Below are positions 43,605 to 51,547 of a stretch of DNA of 64,000 nt, piece by piece. This DNA comes from JBBDMC01 sp963826055 (lineage in GTDB: Bacteria > Pseudomonadota > Alphaproteobacteria > Rhizobiales > Kaistiaceae), in NCBI GenBank assembly GCA_963826055.1, contig CAWGVO010000010.1:1-64000 (forward strand), written 5' to 3'. A program made the translations under genes and the position numbers. Below the pieces are notes generated by a model. The model made no database searches and was not told where the DNA came from. It saw only the letters and a program-made list of their open reading frames with translations. Within the stretch, counting starts at the first letter, position 1. The number at the start of each line of letters is the position of its first letter.

Positions 43605-44201
43605 TCAGCGGGCGCCGCCGAGGGCGGCAACCGCGCGCATCACGCCCCTGACCTGACGGCGGGTGTCGGCAAGCTCGCCGCTGGTGTCGATGATGAAGTG
43701 CGCCCGCGCCCGCTTCTCCGCGTCGCTCATCTGGCGCGCGATGAGGGTCGCGGCCTCAGCCTCGCTCATCCTGCCGCGTTCGGCCATGCGCCGGCGCTGG
43801 ATCTCCGGCGTCGTGGTGACCACCACAACCGCATCGACGCGCATCTCGCCGCCGCCCTCCAGCAAGAGCGGCACGTCGAGCACCAGCATGCGCCGGCCGG
43901 CGGCGGCCGCCTCGGCGCGGACACGGTTCTCCACTTCGCGCACCAGCGGGTGGACGATCGCCTCGAGCCGCATCAGCGATGCCCGGTCGCCGGCGATGCG
44001 GGCGGCGAGCACGGAACGGTCGACCGCACCGTCCCGGGTGGTTCCCGGAAACGCCGCCTCTACCAGCGGTGCGGCGACACCGGCGTAGAGCCGGTGGACG
44101 GCCCGGTCGGCGTCGAAGACCGCGGCGCCTTCCTCCGCGAACATCGCCGCCGCGGTCGACTTGCCCATGGCAATCGCGCCGGTGAGACCGAGGACCAGCA
44201 T
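43605..44201 (-). CDS. coaE: Dephospho-CoA kinase
   Basis: Last step of CoA synthesis. The 198-residue P-loop kinase starts MLVLGLTGAIAMGKSTAAAMF with the Walker A at residues 8-16, has FDADRAVHRLY, VLDVPLLLEGGGE and the LID region with QRRRMAERGRMS. Its start codon shares one base with the stop of the maf gene (TGATG). In many Rhizobiales aroE lies between maf and coaE; there is no trace of it here. Confidence 0.96.
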   Translation of the reverse strand: MLVLGLTGAIAMGKSTAAAMFAEEGAAVFDADRAVHRLYAGVAAPLVEAAFPGTTRDGAVDRSVLAARIAGDRASLMRLEAIVHPLVREVENRVRAEAAAAGRRMLVLDVPLLLEGGGEMRVDAVVVVTTTPEIQRRRMAERGRMSEAEAATLIARQMSDAEKRARAHFIIDTSGELADTRRQVRGVMRAVAALGGAR

Positions 44202-44794
44202 CAGTCGAGCGCTCCTTCCGCCCTTAGATACCGGATCAGCGGCAACAGCGGCAGGCCGAGGATGGCGAAGTAGTCGCCATCGATGGCGTCGAAGAGCTGG
44301 ATGCCGGGCCCCTCGATCTGATAGGCGCCGACGCTCTTCAGCGCCGCCTCGCCGACGCGGGCGAGATACGCATCGATCGCCGCGGCGGTGAGCGGCCGCA
44401 CGGTGAGCCGCGCGGTGACGCTTTCACGCCAGGTGATGACGCCGTGGCGGGCGACGGCAGCGGCGGTGTGGAGCGCGTGGGTGCGACCGGAAAGGCGGGC
44501 GAGCTGCTCTCGCGCCTCGGCCATGTCCCCCGGTTTGGTCCACAGCTCGCCATCGAGCTCCAGCGTCTGGTCGGCACCGATGACGATCGCCTCGGGTGCC
44601 TCGCGCCCGACGGCGAGTGCCTTGGCCTTGGCGAGATCGGCGGCGATGTGGTCGGCGCTGGCGCCGGCGGCGAGAAGCGGTGCCTCGATCATGCGCTCGT
44701 CGATCGGCGCCGGGCGCGCCGTGAAGGGAACCGCCGCCGCGGTCATCAGCGCGATGCGCGACGGGCTTGCCGAGGCAAGGATGATCGGCGGCAT
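44201..44794 (-). CDS. maf: Maf-family nucleotide pyrophosphatase
   Basis: House-cleaning pyrophosphatase acting on dTTP/UTP or modified nucleotides. The product of about 197 residues shows the Maf signatures: IILASASPSRIALM near the start, DERMIE, the VIGADQTLELDG motif with the catalytic aspartate near residue 70, and SVGAYQIEGPGIQLFDAIDGDYFAILGLP near 160-190. ATG 44794 fits the usual start; an in-frame ATG at 44815 would overlap ppsR. Confidence 0.92.
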   Translation of the reverse strand: MPPIILASASPSRIALMTAAAVPFTARPAPIDERMIEAPLLAAGASADHIAADLAKAKALAVGREAPEAIVIGADQTLELDGELWTKPGDMAEAREQLARLSGRTHALHTAAAVARHGVITWRESVTARLTVRPLTAAAIDAYLARVGEAALKSVGAYQIEGPGIQLFDAIDGDYFAILGLPLLPLIRYLRAEGALD

Positions 44795-44801
44795 ACCAGC
44801 G

Positions 44802-45644
44802 TCAGGCCGAGGCATCGGCCTCGGCGCGGGCCGCCTGGTGCAGGGTCATGATCGCCGCCGCCGTTTCCTCGATGGAGCGCCGGGTCACGTCGATGACCGG
44901 CCAGCCGTGGCGGGCGCAGAGCTTGCGGGTGAACGAGACCTCGTCGGCGACCGCCTGCTTGTCGACGTATGCGAGGTTGGGCCGCGCCGCGTTGAGGCTG
45001 AGGATGCGGTTCTGGCGGAGCTGGATGATGCGCTCGGGCGAGGCCACCAGGCCAACCACCAGCGGATGGGTGATCGTGTCGAGCTCCGCCGGCAGCGCGA
45101 TGCCGGGAACGATGGGGATGTTGGCGGTCTTGATGCCGCGGTTGGCGAGATAGATCGAGGTCGGCGTCTTCGACGTGCGGCTGATGCCGACGAGGACGAT
45201 GTCGGCCTCGTTGAGGGCGCCGGCGAGCTGGCCGTCGTCGTGCATCATGGTGAAATTGAGCGCGTCGATGCGGCGGAAATAGTCGGCGTCGAGCACGTGC
45301 TGGGCGCCGATGCGCCGTTCGCCGACGGTGCCGAGGTAGGATTGCAGGAGCTGAAGGATCGGCTCGAGCACCGACACGCAGGGAATGCCGATGCGCTTGC
45401 AGGCAGCCTCCAGCCGGTCGCTCAGGTTGCGATCGACGAGGGTGTAGAGGACGATCCCTGGCTGCGTTTCCAGGTTGGCGATGATGTGGTCGATCTGCTT
45501 GGCCGTGCGCACCATGGCGTGCAAGTGCTCGATGGCGCGGGTGTGGGCATACTGGGCTGCGGCCGCGCGCGCGACCGTGATCAGCGTCTCGCCGGTGGCG
45601 TCCGATATGAGATGGAGATGAAAGAAGCTTTCGCGGTTATTCAC
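44802..45644 (-). CDS. ppsR: Pyruvate, phosphate dikinase regulatory-type protein (DUF299)
   Basis: Bifunctional serine/threonine kinase and phosphorylase that switches PEP synthase or pyruvate phosphate dikinase on and off using ADP and phosphate. The 280-residue product starts NNRESFFHLHLISDATGETL and has the P-loop-like VGISRTSKTPTSIYLANRG near residue 150. The GTG start at 45644 is set by homology to the usual N-terminus and has GGGGA before it. A DUF299 gene facing away from hemE across a non-coding gap is the arrangement seen at alphaproteobacterial chromosomal origins. Confidence 0.93.
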   Translation of the reverse strand: MNNRESFFHLHLISDATGETLITVARAAAAQYAHTRAIEHLHAMVRTAKQIDHIIANLETQPGIVLYTLVDRNLSDRLEAACKRIGIPCVSVLEPILQLLQSYLGTVGERRIGAQHVLDADYFRRIDALNFTMMHDDGQLAGALNEADIVLVGISRTSKTPTSIYLANRGIKTANIPIVPGIALPAELDTITHPLVVGLVASPERIIQLRQNRILSLNAARPNLAYVDKQAVADEVSFTRKLCARHGWPVIDVTRRSIEETAAAIMTLHQAARAEADASA

Positions 45645-46050
45645 GCTGTCATCCCCTGCCCTGTTCAGGGCCTCTGCAAAACGGACGCTGTAGCGGCCGG
45701 GCGGCCGGACTTTCCACGAAGCCCCGAATTTGATCAACAGCGCGGTGCATCGGGTGGCGGAATCCGGTTCGCATGGTAACAAGGGACGAATTGACGGGAG
45801 ATGATTTCCGTCCACAGGCTCTCAACAGGTTTTCCGATATTACGTGGGCGCCGCCACAATGGTTAACAATTCGTTAATAGGGGTTTTTCGACACTCCTCG
45901 TTGTCCTGTCCCCCGGCCCTCCGCGTTTTCCCCCTTCAGGGACCGTTTGGGGCTGACTTCACGTCCTTGTTGACGAACCGTGCTGACGGGTAATCCACCC
46001 ACCAAATGAAACAAAAAGAAGATTCACTAGATGATTCAAAAGATCATGGG
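45645..46050. other. Probable chromosomal replication origin (oriC)
   Basis: About 400 bases between leftward ppsR (DUF299) and rightward hemE. In Caulobacter and Rhizobiales the origin lies between these two genes. Seen here: an A/T-rich stretch at 45860-45900, one perfect TTAA-N7-TTAA CtrA site, GANTC (CcrM-type) sites at 45760, 46021 and 46033, and only weak DnaA-like words (TAATCCACC at 45991, 7/9 to TTATCCACA; CCGTCCACA at 45808, 6/9; CTTTCCACG near 45713, 6/9). Most genes on each side run away from the gap. The assignment is from context plus these sites; no GC-skew calculation was made. Confidence 0.55.
45863..45877. promoter_or_regulatory. CtrA-type binding site in the origin
   Basis: TTAACAATTCGTTAA is an exact match to the CtrA consensus TTAA-N7-TTAA. 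In Caulobacter, CtrA bound at such sites in oriC blocks initiation, and the regulator is conserved in Rhizobiales. It could also control hemE transcription, which starts downstream. Confidence 0.6.
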
Positions 46051-47100
46051 ATGGATCGTGGTGCATCACTCGTGAGCGGGGCGGTTCGTCGGACTCTCGA
46101 CGGAACGGTGGTCCAGCCGCCTCCGATCTGGCTCATGCGCCAGGCAGGGCGGTACCTGCCGGAATATCGAGCGCTGCGGGCGAAGGCCGGCAGCTTTCTC
46201 GATCTTTGTTTCAACCCGGAGCTGGCGGCCGAGGTTACCCTGCAGCCGGTCAGGCGGTTTGATCTCGACGCGGCGATCCTCTTCTCGGACATTCTGGTCA
46301 TCCCGTATGCACTGGGGCGCAGGCTCTGGTTTGCCGAGGGCGAAGGGCCGCGGCTGGAGCCAATCGATGAAGCCGGGATCGACGGTCTCGATCGGGTGGC
46401 CGTCGAGGCCCGAGTGGCGCCGGTGCTGGAGACGGTACGGCGTGTAAGGCGCGACCTCGACGGCGGCAAGACGCTGATCGGCTTCTGTGGGGCTCCCTGG
46501 ACGGTGGCGACCTATATGGTGGCCGGTCGGGGCACCAGCGACCAGGCGCCGGCGCGTACTTTTGCGATCGAACGGGAAGCGGCGTTCGCGCGCCTTATTG
46601 ATGCGCTGGTGGAGGCCTCGGTCACGTACCTTGCCGGACAGGTGCGGGCTGGTGCCGCTGTCATCCAGATTTTTGATACGTGGGCGGGCGTGTTGGGTGA
46701 GGAGGATTTCGACCGGTGGTGCATCGCGCCGACAGCGGAGATCGTGCGGCGACTGAAGGCGATGGAACCGGGCGTGCGGGTGATCGGCTTCCCGAAAGGC
46801 GCGGCTTTGCGGCTGGAGCGCTACGTGGCGGCAACCGGTGTCGATGGCGTCTCGATCGACTGGACGGTGCCGCTTGCTTTCGTCCGGGAACGGCTGCAGC
46901 CGAAATTAGCCGTGCAAGGCAATCTCGATCCACTGGTCCTGGTTGCCGGGGGTGAGGCACTTGACCGCGCGGTGGATCGCATCTTGACCGAGCTCTCGTC
47001 CGGGCGGTTCGTGTTCAACCTCGGGCACGGAATCGTTCCCGGAACGCCGATCGAGAACGTCGAGCGACTGGTGAAACGCGTGCGCGCGTGGAAGGGGTGA
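46051..47100 (+). CDS. hemE: Uroporphyrinogen decarboxylase
   Basis: Converts uroporphyrinogen III to coproporphyrinogen III in heme synthesis. The 349-residue product has the substrate loop PPIWLMRQAGRYLPEYR near residues 24-40, the catalytic aspartate in ILFSDILVIPYALG, GFCGAPWTVATYMVAG and QGNLDP. Start ATG 46051 matches the usual spacing to WLMRQAGR. An upstream in-frame ATG (46006) would add 15 residues, mostly Lys/Asp/Ser, encoded by unusually A-rich DNA overlapping origin sequence; neither start has a good ribosome site. hemJ follows after seven bases. Confidence 0.96.
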   Translation: MDRGASLVSGAVRRTLDGTVVQPPPIWLMRQAGRYLPEYRALRAKAGSFLDLCFNPELAAEVTLQPVRRFDLDAAILFSDILVIPYALGRRLWFAEGEGPRLEPIDEAGIDGLDRVAVEARVAPVLETVRRVRRDLDGGKTLIGFCGAPWTVATYMVAGRGTSDQAPARTFAIEREAAFARLIDALVEASVTYLAGQVRAGAAVIQIFDTWAGVLGEEDFDRWCIAPTAEIVRRLKAMEPGVRVIGFPKGAALRLERYVAATGVDGVSIDWTVPLAFVRERLQPKLAVQGNLDPLVLVAGGEALDRAVDRILTELSSGRFVFNLGHGIVPGTPIENVERLVKRVRAWKG

Positions 47101-47107
47101 GGAGAGA

Positions 47108-47627
47108 ATGGCTGCGGGCGGTCGGCGGTTGATGCGCGCGGTGGTCGCGCTGATTGTCGTGGCGGCGCTGGTCGCGCTTCTGGTCTGGTGGCAGCCGTCG
47201 CGGTTCTACCTCTGGTTCAAGGCCTTCCACATCCTGGCGGTGATCTCCTGGATGGCGGGTATGCTCTATCTGCCGCGCCTGTTCGTCTATCACACGCGGG
47301 GCGGAGCGGGGCTCGGTCCAGTCGGAGACGTTCAAGGTCATGGAGCGGCGCCTGCTCCGCGGGATCATCAACCCGGCGATGATCGCGACCTGGGTGAGCG
47401 GCCTGTGGCTGGCGTGGGATCACGGCTTCTTCGGCCACGGCTGGATGGACACCAAGCTCGCCCTCGTCGTGGTGCTTTCCGGCATCCACGGCTTTCTGGC
47501 GGCGGCAGTGCGCGGGTTCGCCGAGGACCGCAACACACGGTCAGAGCGGTTTTACCGGATCCTTAACGAGGTGCCGACGCTGCTGATGATCGGCATCGTC
47601 ATTCTTGTGGTGATCAAGCCGTTCTGA
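47108..47627 (+). pseudogene. hemJ: Protoporphyrinogen oxidase HemJ, frameshifted
   Basis: HemJ is the membrane protoporphyrinogen IX oxidase of many bacteria. The 5' part has a helix (residues 9-28) and the conserved WFKAFHILAVISWMAGMLYL with the heme-ligand histidine, then LPRLFVYHT. After about 47299 the sense is one base on: SVQSETFKVMERRLLRGIIN and the helices up to the stop at 47627. Removing one G from the GGGG run at 47298-47301 restores a protein of about 172 residues. With hemE upstream and rho downstream this is the standard origin-side order. A sequencing insertion in a G run is a strong alternative to true inactivation. Confidence 0.83.
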
Positions 47628-47804
47628 CGCACGTCTTGCCTCTTGCCGTCGGTCGGGCGAACCATTATGTTCCGCCAACCGCAGAAGCAGACAGGCACCG
47701 GCTTCCCTTGAAGAGCCGTGATGCCGATCCGGCCGCGGGCCGGTGCGAAGTTCTGCAATTCCCTCCTTCTTCTCTGCTTCCCCGCCCAAAGAGATTCCCG
47801 ATCC

Positions 47805-49070
47805 ATGCCCGAAATGAAACTACAGGACCTCAAGGCCAAGTCTCCGGTGGAGCTTCTGTCCTTCGCCGAGGAGCTCGAGGTCGAAAACGCGAACACGCTG
47901 CGCAAGCAGGAGCTGATGTTCGCCATCCTGAAGCAGCTCGCCAACAGGGAGACCGATATCATCGGTGAAGGTGTGGTCGAGGTGTTGCAGGACGGGTTCG
48001 GCTTCCTGCGCTCGCCGGATGCCAACTACCTCGCCGGCCCCGACGACATCTACGTGTCGCCATCGCAGATCAGGCGGTTCTCGCTGAGGACGGGCGATAC
48101 CGTCGAGGGCCAGATCCGCAGTCCGAAAGAGGGCGAGCGCTACTTCGCCCTGCTCAAGGTCAACACGATCAACTTCGAGGACCCGGACAAGGCGCGCCAC
48201 AAGATCCACTTCGACAACCTGACGCCGCTTTACCCGACCAAGCGCTTCGTCATGGAGATCGAGAATCCGACCGGCAAGGACCTTACCGCCCGTATCATCG
48301 ATCTGGTGGCGCCCTTGGGCAAAGGTCAGCGGGCGCTGATTACTGCGCAGCCGCGTACCGGCAAGACCGTCATCCTGCAAAACATTGCCCACTCGATCGC
48401 GGCCAACCATCCGGAGTGCTTCCTGATCGTGCTCCTGATCGACGAGCGGCCGGAAGAGGTGACCGACATGCAGCGCTCGGTGAAGGGCGAGGTGATTTCC
48501 TCGACCTTCGACGAGCCGGCGACGCGTCACGTGGCGGTCGCCGAGATGGTGATCGAGAAAGCCAAGCGCCTCGTCGAGCACGGCCGCGACGTGGTCATCC
48601 TGCTCGATTCGATCACCCGCCTCGGTCGCGCCTACAACACGGTGGTGCCGTCGTCGGGCAAGGTGCTGACCGGCGGTGTCGATGCCAACGCGTTGCAGCG
48701 GCCGAAGCGCTTCTTCGGCGCGGCGCGAAACATCGAGGAAGGCGGGTCGCTGACCATCATCTCGACGGCGCTGATCGATACCGGCAGCCGAATGGACGAG
48801 GTCATCTTCGAGGAGTTCAAGGGTACCGGTAACTCGGAAATCATCCTCGATCGCAAGGTCTCCGACAAACGCGTCTTCCCGGCGATCGATATCACCCGCT
48901 CGGGCACGCGCAAGGAAGAGCTGCTGGTGCCGCCCGACATCCTCAAGAAGATGTACGTGCTCCGGCGCATCCTGATGCCGATGGGGACCGTCGACGCGAT
49001 CGAGTTCCTGCTCGACAAGCTCAAGCACACCAAGAACAACGACGACTTCTTCGACCAGATGAACACCTGA
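47805..49070 (+). CDS. rho: Transcription termination factor Rho
   Basis: Hexameric RNA-dependent ATPase helicase that ends transcription. The 421-residue product has the N-terminal domain (KLQDLKAKSPVELLSFAEEL), the RNA-binding OSB fold with DGFGFLRSPDANYLAGPDDIYVSPSQIRRF, Walker A ITAQPRTGKTVILQN near residue 178, Walker B VVILLDSITRLGRAYN near 265, and the R-loop GALNPP-like region as VLTGGVDANALQRPKRFFGAARNIEEGGSLTII. ATG 47805 matches the family start. A 177-base leader separates it from hemJ. Confidence 0.98.
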   Translation: MPEMKLQDLKAKSPVELLSFAEELEVENANTLRKQELMFAILKQLANRETDIIGEGVVEVLQDGFGFLRSPDANYLAGPDDIYVSPSQIRRFSLRTGDTVEGQIRSPKEGERYFALLKVNTINFEDPDKARHKIHFDNLTPLYPTKRFVMEIENPTGKDLTARIIDLVAPLGKGQRALITAQPRTGKTVILQNIAHSIAANHPECFLIVLLIDERPEEVTDMQRSVKGEVISSTFDEPATRHVAVAEMVIEKAKRLVEHGRDVVILLDSITRLGRAYNTVVPSSGKVLTGGVDANALQRPKRFFGAARNIEEGGSLTIISTALIDTGSRMDEVIFEEFKGTGNSEIILDRKVSDKRVFPAIDITRSGTRKEELLVPPDILKKMYVLRRILMPMGTVDAIEFLLDKLKHTKNNDDFFDQMNT

Positions 49071-49162
49071 GGCGTGCCAAGGTCCGACGGGGCACGGGCC
49101 GAGGCAGGTCCGGTGCCGGGCCCGCGGTCGGGAACGCTCACCGGTAATATCCTCCCGTCGCC

Positions 49163-50452
49163 TCAGGCGATCCGGTTTGAGTCGCGCGCCGCGGCAATCC
49201 GCGCGTCGAAATCGGCGCGGTCGCATGCATCGGCGATGGTGCGCGTCCCGGTTTCCTCCACCTTGTCGATGTGGCTCAGAAGGGCCGCCGCCTGTTCGTG
49301 ATTGGCGTGCTGGAGCAACTGGCCGAGGCGATCGACGAGGGCAATCAGCACGGCAGGATGGCCGGCCGCGGCCTGGCGGATCCCGTTGAACGCGGCGTCG
49401 GCGATCCCGGCAAACGTCGAACTGGGTACGAGCAGCCGGACGACGCCGTCGTCGTCCCGCCACGCGCCCTGGATTGCGCCACGCTCCATCATCGCCGCGA
49501 GCGATGTCGCAAGACGATCGACGACGTTGCAGGCGGTGTGCGGATCGTTGATGCCGGACGACAAGGCGCGGAGCGCGATGTCCGCGAGCTGGCCGATGGA
49601 GTATTCGACGTCCTGGAAGGGCGTGCGTACCGCACCGCGGGTGATGGCGTCGTCCAGGGCGTCGCGCGGATTATTTTCTTCGCCCGCCTTCGCCCCGTCG
49701 ATCCAGCCGGCGACGTCGTTGGCGAGCATGAAGTGACCGGGCCGGAAGCGCAGCGCCACGACCGCGTTGGCCTTCTGCGCGGCAGCGACGGCGCTGCCGT
49801 GGTCGATGAGTTGCACGTAACCGCCCTCGGTGATGTGGAACGGCTTGCCCCGCTGGGCGATCGGCCGGCCGGCGTCTGCACGGCGGCGATACTTGTCCTC
49901 GTTGAACAGGCTGGCCGCGCTCGCATCGAGAGAGCGGCCAACGCGCTCGATGATGGTGTCGGCCACGATCGACTGCGCGAGGCGGTTGAGGAAGAAGACG
50001 AGGCCGATGACGCTGGCAAGAAAGAGCGCCGTCCCCACTGTCACCGCGAGGTTCGGCACGCTGCCGGTGTTTCCGCCAAGCGTGCGCAGGATGATCAGCA
50101 GATAGACGCCTGTGCCGATGAACAGGCCGAGGGCGATCTTCGTCTGGTTGTCGCCCATGAAGATCGGAATGATGCGCGGCCCGAGAGACTGGGCGGCGAG
50201 GGTCAGCACGACCATGGTGATCGACACGGCGAGCGTGACCATGGTCACTGTTGCGGTGAGCAGGCTCTGGAGGAACTGCGAGGCCGCGGCGGCGTCTCCG
50301 CTATAGAGCCACCAGACCGGGCTGCTGCGCTGGCCGAGGCGAAACTGGACGACGATGACTGCGACGGTGACGGCGGCGAGCACGACAACCAGCGGCAGCG
50401 CCCAAAGCGAGGTGCGGATCTTCTCCCATAGAGTGGCGAGCCTGGTGAGCAT
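49163..50452 (-). CDS. DUF2254 family membrane protein
   Basis: A 429-residue protein with about four hydrophobic helices in the first 175 residues (WALPLVVVLAAVTVAVIVV, TVTMVTLAVSITMVVLTLAA, KIALGLFIGTGVYLLIIL, FLASVIGLVFFLNRLA) and a large soluble C-terminal domain with GRSLDAS, GYVQLIDHG, ALSSGINDPHTACNVVDRL. This matches DUF2254, predicted membrane proteins of unknown role. It faces rho at its 3' end and is divergent from the KTSC gene. Confidence 0.9.
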   Translation of the reverse strand: MLTRLATLWEKIRTSLWALPLVVVLAAVTVAVIVVQFRLGQRSSPVWWLYSGDAAAASQFLQSLLTATVTMVTLAVSITMVVLTLAAQSLGPRIIPIFMGDNQTKIALGLFIGTGVYLLIILRTLGGNTGSVPNLAVTVGTALFLASVIGLVFFLNRLAQSIVADTIIERVGRSLDASAASLFNEDKYRRRADAGRPIAQRGKPFHITEGGYVQLIDHGSAVAAAQKANAVVALRFRPGHFMLANDVAGWIDGAKAGEENNPRDALDDAITRGAVRTPFQDVEYSIGQLADIALRALSSGINDPHTACNVVDRLATSLAAMMERGAIQGAWRDDDGVVRLLVPSSTFAGIADAAFNGIRQAAAGHPAVLIALVDRLGQLLQHANHEQAAALLSHIDKVEETGTRTIADACDRADFDARIAAARDSNRIA

Positions 50453-50586
50453 GGTGCCCCGATAGCGGTGAATCGTGGGTCTGGGCGGAGAGCTTGCGTA
50501 CGGAAACGCGCCGGATCGCCAGGCGTTCCATCGGCGCGCGGAGCGGCGGACGTGACAGCGCGAGTCCTCCGGTCCTATCAAGGGCC

Positions 50587-50844
50587 ATGGACAGCCGGGT
50601 GATTCGCACTGTCGCCTACGACGCGACCCGTTCCGAACTGACGGTGACGTTCACCAGCGGGCGCGCGTATGCCTATTGGCTGGTGCCGGAGCGCGTGGTC
50701 GAAGGACTGCTGGGGGCGGCCTCGCCGGGGGCGTATTTCAATCTGCACATCCGCGACCGCTACCCCTTCCGGCGCGCCAGTGTGCCTGGCGCGGCCTCTG
50801 CGCTCTCCCTCCGCGAGGCGTTGAAGGCGTCACGGTTCGCCTGA
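50587..50844 (+). CDS. KTSC domain protein
   Basis: An 85-residue protein of the KTSC family: VIRTVAYDATRSELTVTFTSG, YAYWLVPERVVEGLLGAASPG and AYFNLHIRDRYPFRRAS match the pattern of the C-terminal KTSC domain of lysyl-tRNA synthetase-like proteins, where the domain is often found as a stand-alone unit. Function unknown, perhaps RNA or ligand binding. It is alone on its strand between a divergent DUF2254 gene and the VapBC pair. Confidence 0.85.
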   Translation: MDSRVIRTVAYDATRSELTVTFTSGRAYAYWLVPERVVEGLLGAASPGAYFNLHIRDRYPFRRASVPGAASALSLREALKASRFA

Positions 50845-50885
50845 GCGATTCCCGCTCGGCGGGTCGATTGCGTCGGCGTGGCTGC

Positions 50886-51260
50886 CTACGCCAGCTTCAG
50901 CCCGCAGTGCCGGGCGAAGTGACGGAAGTCGCGGTCGCGCGTGATCAGCGCCACGTCGTGATCGATGCACGACTGGGCGATCAGCGCGTCGGCGACCCTG
51001 GCTTTGAATCGATGACGGTGAAGGATCCGGCGAGCGTCGCCAGCGCGTTCCCAATAGCCTTCAGCGATGTCGAGCGTATGCACCTCGCGGATCAGATGAT
51101 CGATTGTGGGCGCGCTTGCCGTACCGCCGAGGAGTTCGGTGACCACGACCGGTGGGAGCACCAGTTCGGCCCCAAGCAGGGCCGCCGCGATACGGTCGAC
51201 GTCGGCGCCGCGGCCGCTCTCGAAATACGCGAGGAGCGAGCTGGTGTCCGCTGCGATCAT
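50886..51260 (-). CDS. vapC: VapC-type PIN-domain toxin
   Basis: A 124-residue PIN ribonuclease. The acidic metal-binding residues are in MIAADTSSLLAYFE (D5), VVVTELLGG (E near 42), VADALIAQSC (D near 90) and ITRDRDF (D near 107). Type II toxins of this kind cleave tRNA or rRNA when freed from VapB. Its start overlaps the antitoxin stop by four bases, the usual antitoxin-first layout. Confidence 0.92.
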   Translation of the reverse strand: MIAADTSSLLAYFESGRGADVDRIAAALLGAELVLPPVVVTELLGGTASAPTIDHLIREVHTLDIAEGYWERAGDARRILHRHRFKARVADALIAQSCIDHDVALITRDRDFRHFARHCGLKLA

Positions 51261-51463
51261 TCGCGATCGTGCTTCATCTCGTCGAGGGTCATCGTGAATT
51301 TGACCTTGCCGCGGTATTTCAGCAGCTCCTGCTGCGCCTTCATCGAGGCCAGCTTCTTCAGCCCGGCGCGCACGGTCTCGGTGACGCCCTCGCCGGTGTA
51401 GGCCTGGGCCAGCTCGAGGTCGCGCTCGGGCACCTGAACGGTGATCTTGCGGAATTCACCCAT
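51257..51463 (-). CDS. vapB: VapB-type antitoxin
   Basis: A 68-residue protein starting MGEFRKITVQVPERDLELAQ, with a short beta strand followed by two helices as in ribbon-helix-helix antitoxins, and a charged C-terminus (TLDEMKHDRE) that would wrap the toxin. It precedes vapC with a four-base overlap. ATG 51463 is chosen since the DNA-binding strand begins there. The upstream region probably carries the autoregulated promoter, with CAGCATACCAGCGTTCTGGCTGG containing partial symmetry. Confidence 0.85.
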   Translation of the reverse strand: MGEFRKITVQVPERDLELAQAYTGEGVTETVRAGLKKLASMKAQQELLKYRGKVKFTMTLDEMKHDRE

Positions 51464-51547
51464 ATGGCCAGCATACCAGCGTTCTGGCTGGTTGTGCAAG
51501 CTGGTGCGGAAGCTGGTCTGTCGGACCAGCATGGCAAAAATGGTGGG

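Noticed and set aside
5227..47627. Programmed ribosomal frameshifting as the explanation for the six frame breaks
   Set aside because: None of the sites shows a slippery heptamer with a downstream structure, and these families are not known to use recoding. Base insertion is simpler.
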